Positions 56,814 to 64,000 of a stretch of 64,000 nucleotides of DNA are shown here, piece by piece. The notes below the pieces were generated by a model. The model was not told the origin of the DNA. It did no database searches and saw only the letters and a program-made list of their open reading frames with translations. This DNA comes from Kuschelorhynchus macadamiae (taxonomy: Eukaryota; Arthropoda; Insecta; Coleoptera; Curculionidae), in the NCBI GenBank assembly GCA_030620095.1, contig JAUTXW010000537.1, positions 1,389,501 through 1,453,500 on the forward strand. Direction: 5' to 3'. Made by a program: the position numbers and the translations under genes. How positions within the stretch are numbered: the first letter of the stretch is position 1; each line of letters opens with the position of its first letter.

Positions 56814-59063
56814 CCTTGTTTATTTTCGTTTTATAAATTGGGTTAAGTGACAACAAAGTTTGACGTTTTACTGTGTGCGGCGACGCTAAAATTCTTGCTT
56901 TGGCCTTTTCCATGAATGACTAAAAGCCATACGATTCCGTCCGACCACTTTACTTTCATTTTTATAAAAACCTAACATTTTAAAGATTTAATTATTTAGG
57001 ACGAGGCTTACGTAAAGATTAGAGGAAAATATTAAAAAATAACAGCATAAATTATTCAAAAATTAATATTTAAATTGTATGTTAAGATTTATTGTAATAA
57101 ATAATGTATTCTGAGTTGCCTATCTTTTTTAAAATCTTTTATTTTGGTCAAATAAATAAGGGGGAAAGAGACAAAATATAGGGACATTAAAATCAAGTTT
57201 TGCATGGAGCACTTTCAACAGTTTAGTTTTTTGGCCAAATTCCTACCTTTTTTTAAACATTTTTTTTCCTTACTAAACCTTAGCTGAAAATCGTCTTGGA
57301 ACGAGTTCGTTCTATTTCGTTTTGACTGTGGCCGTAAAACTACCTTTAAAAAGGCTGGTCCTGTTTTATAGTTATTTTAAATTTTGTGTTAAACAGTGGT
57401 CAAATAACAGCCAGGTAATTATTATTTTAATTTATTTAGCAAGGTTCTTTCATTTAATTTTAATTTATACAATAGGCTACAATGGATTTTTTATCTTTTT
57501 TACAGCTCAACGGCCACATAGCAAATAGCACATTTTAGTGCACATTGTACCACATAGCAAATAGCACATTTTAGTGCACATTCAACTTATTAGCACATAG
57601 CACATTGCTATTAAAACCTTGCATCTTAGTGCACGTTTGCTTTTTATAGCCTTTAAAGCATTTTGAACATTTTTGCACCCACATGATTGTGAAGTACTTT
57701 TCACGAGAAACAATTGGTTGAAGCAAATAACCCTAAAGGTTGGGGTTACCTTTGAAGTTGAAGCAGTAATTCTACATTAAGAAAGAGCCCCCTCTTTACC
57801 GAAGAGATGTTGGAATTTTACCTCTAGCCCAACAACCAGGCCCCAGTAACTCCAGTTTTCCTGCCAGTTGGTGAGATTTTTAAAAAAGCTTTATATTACA
57901 GTAGTACCTTTTATTGATCAATTTATCTTTTTCAAATTACCACACATATTTCTATTTAAAAACAATTTAAACTACATTCTCTCGTTAACAAGTAATTTTT
58001 TTTAAATAAAGCAAATCATAATATTAAATAGTGTTTTACTGGTTGTTTCAGTACCTTTACGAACACACGGGTAAGGGGTGTATGAAGGCAGTGCAGTAAG
58101 TTCTGTTTTACGTGTGTTGGCGCCCTTCTTTCATATTTATAATTTTCACTTGCCTCCTTCATACACCAAAGAAAAGGATTGAAAATTTTGAACTCCCCCA
58201 AAGCCGAACTACCGTATAAGCTAGCCAACGGGTCGTAAGTGCAAACTTTTATTATTGCACTTACGTAAGAACTCTTTATAACGTGGCTTTTATAACACCA
58301 GAGTTTACGTTATAACTTTAAAAGGCGTTGACAATGCACCAGAGTGATACCGACGAAACTAGACTCGCGACATGTTTTGTAATTTAAAAAAAATTTGGAT
58401 GAAAATACTGTGTTAACACCAACAAATTTGAAAGCTATGACAAAACAAAGTATTTGGTTTTGTGAATAGTTCTGTTAAATACACAACATACAATATTATT
58501 ATCTACTCCACTGAAACGTCTCAAATAAAAAAAAACACGTGTCAATAAAGTTACTTTTTGTTTATATTTATGGCATACGTTTGGAATCTAAAAAAATGAC
58601 TGAAATGGAAAAGCACTAATTGATTGGTATTTGCTATTTGTCAAACGGATTTTTTACCTTTGACGTTTGGATTTCCAGCTGTTAAAGTATTTCGCTGTAA
58701 GTCGTTTTTCTTTGTGTTCTGTTTGTTAAGGATACTCTATTTTTTCGAGATTTGTACTGCAGGGGCTTTCCTGATTAAAAAAGCAAGAAACAATTAAAGT
58801 CAAAGGTACAATTAAAGACATGTACATGATTGTTCTATTGAATTGCTTTGGTGTAGTAATAGAAAGGTATCAAAGTTAAACAATTTGAAAAACGGAAATG
58901 GATGAAACTAAAAGGAAATAGCAGACAAGGGACCCATCCACTGTGATTATTTTTGAAATAGCAAAACAGCTATAACATCTATTACAGCATAATTTAGTAA
59001 ATTCGGCATCCAATCCTTCAATATTATGATCTGTGGACACTTTGCAAATAGCTATTTAAAAAA
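56814..59063. other. No gene recognised
   Basis: Noncoding, AT-rich, apart from the short tandem repeat at 57.5 kb. Confidence 0.45.
57513..57582. repeat. Two tandem copies of a 39-bp unit
   Basis: ccacatagcaaatagcacat then tttagtgcacatt occurs at 57513 and 57552; weaker fragments (agcacat, tagtgcac) follow to 57640. Confidence 0.8.
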
Positions 59064-60198
59064 TCGGTAAATTTCCTTTACCCGGAACTTCTCATGTTAT
59101 GAATGTTTTCTTTTATTAAGAATAGTGAAGTGGGACATAGTTTAGTTCCGCACATAGTCGCCATGTTCCATCGAATTGGATTCCTACCAATATGTTACCA
59201 ATTTCTACCTATGCCAGACTTGATTTTTTGGGCATAATTTAAAATAAATTCAATAAGCAGTAAACCATTTTGTTATGTTATGTTGAACCGTACCAGTTTA
59301 TCCTTATATCACATTTAATTTTTCTGCAAAATACGATGAATGAAGCAACTGAATTAGATTGTTTTACGTTGATTTAAAAAAAAAATATTTGTCCGCTATT
59401 TTGTTCCGCCATACCATCCATGATCATATTACCAGTTTTTCTCTATATGACATTTAATGTTTGCACAAAGTCTGAAATTAATCTAATAGGTAATTTTTTC
59501 AGGCTTCTTAAATAGTTCATTAAGCCGCTATTTTGTTTTGCAGTATTATATTCATACCAAAATGTTACCAGTCAAATTGGATAATTAGTTTTTTAGTAAT
59601 AATTTTTTAACTTTTCACTAGTCCGCCATCTTCTTACGGCATGTTGAATTTTTAACAAAATATTAGCAGGTGATCCTCATATAACTCTTTTTGACTAAAA
59701 TTTCAAGTCAACAGAACTGACAGATAGACAAACCGGCAAACGGACCGACGCGCGATCAGTTCATTAAGTAGTTTTCTCAGGTTGAATTTTTAAATATTTT
59801 ACTAAGCTACCATTTTCTTCCACCATCTTGAATTCGTACCAAAATTTTACCCGTTCAGTACTAATTAATATTTGATTTTTGGGCAAAATTTGAGATATAT
59901 TGGATAAGTAGTTTTTAATAATAAGTCTTTTAATATTTCACTAGGCCGCCAATTTGTTTTGTCATATTGATTTTTACAAAAATCTTATCAGGTCATCCCC
60001 ATATGACCCTTAATTTTTGACCAAAATTTGAAGTTAATCTGGTAAGTAGTTTTTTAGCTATGGCGAAAACACAGACCGACAGATCGAAGGAATTGAGAAA
60101 ACATGTTTTTCGGCATCTAGGGACACTGAAACATGAAAAAATCTCGCAGTGCAATTTTTTCACGATTACAATAATTTCATTTTACGAGGAAAGTAAAA
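59064..60198 (+). mobile_element. HINE-like element, complete, first of two head-to-tail copies
   Basis: Starts tcggtaaatttcctttaccc with ggaacttctcatgtta and gaatagtgaagtg. Internal ~130-140 bp units follow (starts near 59392, 59524, 59617, 59805, 59943). Ends cggcatctagggacactgaa, cacgattacaataatttcat, tttacgaggaaagtaaaaa. No coding capacity; would depend on a Helentron in trans. Confidence 0.7.
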
Positions 60199-60935
<737 letters not shown>

Positions 60936-61807
60936 TATTTGTGTACTGGATATTTTAATAGTATTTTTACAAATAAATGTAAACCATGTTGCAGAAAATC
61001 TCTGATCATTAATTAAATTGTTTTCCTTGCCTGTTTGTTAAAAAGATTGCTCTTATATTGTAAATTCGATGTAACAATATATTCGCACAAACTACGATAT
61101 AATGGTGGATATAGCATTACAGTGTATATACTAACTTTCCAGTAATGCCATATTCAGGTTTTGAATTCGTTAAAATTTGAAATAGGTTTAGCGATCTCAA
61201 ATGGGAGGTGAACGTTTAAACTGGGTTATGTTGCTTAAATGCGAAAATATACCCACTCTTGATTAAGTGGGTGTAACATATGAAAATTTTTTTAATAAGT
61301 ACTCTTAAAAAGTGAAATTTAATTATTATTAAACATTTTGTTAATTTATTAAATATTTTATTTTATTGTTAATTGTATTATAATAAGTTAAACATTTTAT
61401 ATTTTTTATTTCAATAAAATAAACATTGTCTTAGCAAAATTGCAATATTCCTGTTAATTAATTAAAACTAAAAATTAAATGCTATGCTGGCAAAATATCA
61501 ATATGTTGGTTAAACATAAAGAGGAATGGGGTGCGTGGTCCTTTATGTATATGGATTTTTGGTGAGCCATAAAATTTTATGAAATTTCAGTGTATTGTAG
61601 ACTCAACCTTCTGTTTAAATAATATAACTAGCTTCAGAGATATAGAGTATTTCAAAAATATTCCTTAAATATGCTTGGTTTTACATTAGATGGGTAAAAC
61701 TTAGTTTTTTTTTTAATTTTGGGTATATTTAATATAATATATAATATAAATTATAGAATAAGTTTTATCAAATAATAACTTATGAACATTGTGTGGTATA
61801 TTTTAGT
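60936..61807. other. No gene recognised
   Basis: AT-rich noncoding sequence with one small hairpin (tacccact, agtgggtg) at about 61251-61276. Confidence 0.45.
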
Positions 61808-61810
61808 TAT

Positions 61811-61900
61811 ACAGGGTGTCTCAAAAAGTAGTGAAATTTTTGTCCAAGATGACGATTAAAAGGAATATTTTGATTAACATTATTTTAAGTATTTTAAGGT
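61811..61900 (+). mobile_element. Solo mariner-type terminus
   Basis: tatacagggtgtctcaaaaa followed by gtagtgaaatttttgtcc, a mariner-like inverted-repeat end at a TA site. No transposase nearby. Confidence 0.4.
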
Positions 61901-61924
61901 TCGTTCTCGAATTATTTCTTAGGT

Positions 61925-62215
61925 AGGTATCAATCACCTTCCGAGATTTTGTCAGATATTTGCGTTTCTAGGCACCTACCCTAGATGCCAAAAAACATGT
62001 TTTCACAATTCCGTCGGTCTGTCTCTCTGCCGGTCGCAATGCCGGAATTCAACATGATTGGAACAAAATGGCACTCAATAAAAATGTTTCAAAAGACAGT
62101 AAAGTTTTACTAAATGACTATGTACTGAACTAAATTGAGTCACACTTCACTATTCCTAATAAAAGGAAAGGTTCGTTGCGAGGGACGTTCCGGGCCAAGA
62201 AAATTTACCGATTTT
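61925..62215 (-). mobile_element. HINE-like element, short complete copy
   Basis: Reverse orientation: tail (caccttccgagattttgtca, tagatgccaaaaaacatg), one internal unit, then the 5' end (cacttcactattcctaataa, gcgagggacgttccgggcca, aaaatttaccga). About 290 bp, so the internal units are almost all lost. Confidence 0.6.
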
Positions 62216-62439
62216 TTTATATTTTACTTCTATTTAAGTATAATGGAGGTCCCCGTAGATATTCATATTTTCAAACATTTGTAGAACAAAGGTTAAAATA
62301 TTATCAAATAGTCTGTTTCTTTTCTTCTAGTTTTATTTTTTCTAAAAACCGCGATGGTTAATTCGGGTAAGTATCTTGTTTTTTTTTTCTAAAGTTTGTT
62401 CCTAATATTTTTCACAGAATGGGCAACACACTTATTGAT

Positions 62440-64000
62440 CCTAAATCATTTAGTCCTTTAGAATTATTTACTTTGGGTAGTGAAGCATATATGCATGTTC
62501 CAGGATTTAGGAAAATAATTCTGCAGAATACACCCGTTAATAATATAGGTTAGGTAGGAGAGAGAGAGCATATAATTCCGGGTTATCGCATGATTCGGAA
62601 GGATAGAGTAGGTAGAGGCGGAGGTGTTGCGGCATATATAAAAAAACACTTTTAAATCTTCAATTTGCTGTCAATAAATCTTTAGAATAATTACTTTTAA
62701 AAACTAAAATAAAAAACAATTTTTGTTTGTTTTGTGTATTCTATCGTCCCCCGAATTTAAATTTTAATTATGTTGTTAATGATTTTTGATATATGTTGTT
62801 TCTAGTGTATATATAGAGGTAAAATATATAATTTGTTTAGGTAATTTTAATGTTAATTTGCTTAATATAGATAATCCTTTGGTTCCTTTATTTGAAAATT
62901 ATAACAAATAATAAATTAACCAACTAAAGTGTTCAGAAGCTGTGTTACTTTGTTAGATCCGATATTTCTTACAGATAGCAGTTTACCCATAAATCTGGTA
63001 CCGTTCCAGTGGGAAATATATCGGATCATTGTTTGATGTATTGTTCTATAAAAATAATAAAAAAAAACATGTAGAACCTAAAATAATAAAATATAGAAAT
63101 TTGAACAATTTTAATTTAGAAACGCTTACTCTTGATCTTCAGCTGCTTCAATGGAACTATATATTATATGAACCTAATTTAGATAGACAAAGTCAACTGT
63201 TTAATACCCTTATTCTTAATATTTTCAACGCACATGCTCCGTTTAAACATGCCCAAAACTCCTTGGTTAACACCAAACTTAAAATTACATATGAAACAAC
63301 GGGATTATGCTTTACAGGAGTTTAAGACAACAAGAATGGCGCAAAATTGGGAAACGTTTAAGAAATTTAACTGTTTCAATGGTAAGAAGAGAAAAACGTC
63401 AATATTGTAAAGATATTTATGCAGAAAGAAAAATTAAAAGAACTTCGAAATTTTTAAAACCTTTTAATTTATGTCCAAACAAAAATATGGATATTCCTAG
63501 TATTATGTCCGATCCTAATGATATTAAAAACTATTTTGGCCAATATCAACAAAATATTTCTGACTGTTCATTAAAAGAAAATTTTTATAAAGAACATAGT
63601 TTTAATAGCGACGTATTCTTTTTTTTTAGAATGGCCGAGGTTGGCGAGGTTCATAATATTATTCATTCAATACGTAGTGATGCTTTTGGGGTGGGTAGTC
63701 TAAATGCGTCAATATTAAAATATTGTAGCCCCTTCATAGACAGATATGTAACACATTTAATCAATTGCTGTATAGAAGTAAGTTACTTTCCCGACCAATG
63801 GAAAGTCTCAATTGGAAAACCATTGCCAAAAATAAAAGATCCGTTAAATTTCTGTGACCATAGAATAATTAGTATACTGCCTATTCTATCGAAAATGTTT
63901 GAAAAAATTTTATTTAACCAATTGTATCAATACTGTTTTACAAATGGTATTAAACAGGAAAATCAATGCGGATTTAGGAAGGATTTAAGCACATCTATAG
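62440..64000 (+). mobile_element. Jockey/CR1-like LINE running off the right edge
   Basis: Plus strand. The endonuclease start (IIPGYRMIRKDRVGRGGGVA then AYIKKHF) is at about 62.57-62.65 kb. The endonuclease end to linker is at 63029-63325 (LNNFNLETLTLDLQLLQWN). From about 63340 an open RT N-terminal frame runs to the window edge (RMAEVGEVHNIIHSIRSDAF, GVGSLNASILKYCSPFIDRY, VSYFPDQWKVSIGKPLPKIK, ISILPILSKMFEKILFNQLY, ENQCGFRKDLST). The early part is broken by shifts near 62.65-63.0 and 63.32 kb; the RT part reads cleanly and its palm motifs lie beyond base 64000. Confidence 0.75.

Noticed and set aside
57840..58230. Possible short minus-strand gene at 58016-58228
   Set aside because: No start context, domain or repeat link; frame length is expected by chance.

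Overview
The window looks like a repeat-dominated stretch of an insect nuclear genome (strongly AT-rich, short spliceosomal introns, mariner, MULE, hAT, Penelope-like and jockey/CR1-like elements). A beetle is my guess, but nothing in the sequence proves the order. I see no convincing single-copy host gene.

Region 1, about 1-9.8 kb: a large part of an endogenous adintovirus / Maverick-Polinton-like DNA virus. A minus-strand morphogenesis block carries a broken double-jelly-roll major capsid gene, a broken penton-like minor capsid gene, an adenovirus-type cysteine protease and a phospholipase A2/pX-like core protein. It is divergent, across a short shared promoter region, from a plus-strand block with a packaging ATPase, a conserved 375-aa protein, a 125-aa protein and a retroviral-type integrase that lacks its C-terminal end. 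Small unidentified genes flank these blocks. They include two related copies of a 'DIQGFK' protein and an acidic Cys-rich protein read from a GC-rich, CCAAT-containing promoter island. No protein-primed DNA polymerase is visible; it may lie left of base 1 or be lost.

Region 2, about 9.8-30.7 kb: decayed repeats. These are a Penelope-like element (RT plus GIY-YIG nuclease), Penelope-type terminal repeats with hammerhead-like motifs, LINE reverse transcriptase fragments, mariner-like transposase relics and a dispersed family with the architecture of Helentron-derived HINE/DINE elements (subterminal inverted repeats, internal ~130-140 bp repeats, 3' hairpin).

Region 3, about 30.8-50 kb: a 3.5-kb LINE on the minus strand carrying a nested 344-bp insertion and an inverted duplication, six long (TA)n arrays in this and neighbouring regions, a second Penelope fragment, a 2.4-kb mariner-like element whose left end is an inverted copy of its right end, a decayed second mariner, and a decayed hAT (ZMYM1/DUF4371-type) transposase.

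Region 4, 51,656-56,804: an almost intact Mutator-like (MULE) transposon with a perfect 9-bp target duplication, 47-bp inverted termini and an eight-exon transposase gene. All splice phases agree. The protein has a MULE catalytic domain, a SWIM zinc finger, an AT-hook-like motif and a C-terminal PHD finger, and only one reading-frame break was found. This and the viral element are the most notable systems here.

Region 5, about 57-64 kb: noncoding sequence, two head-to-tail HINE-like copies, a short third copy, and a LINE running off the right edge.
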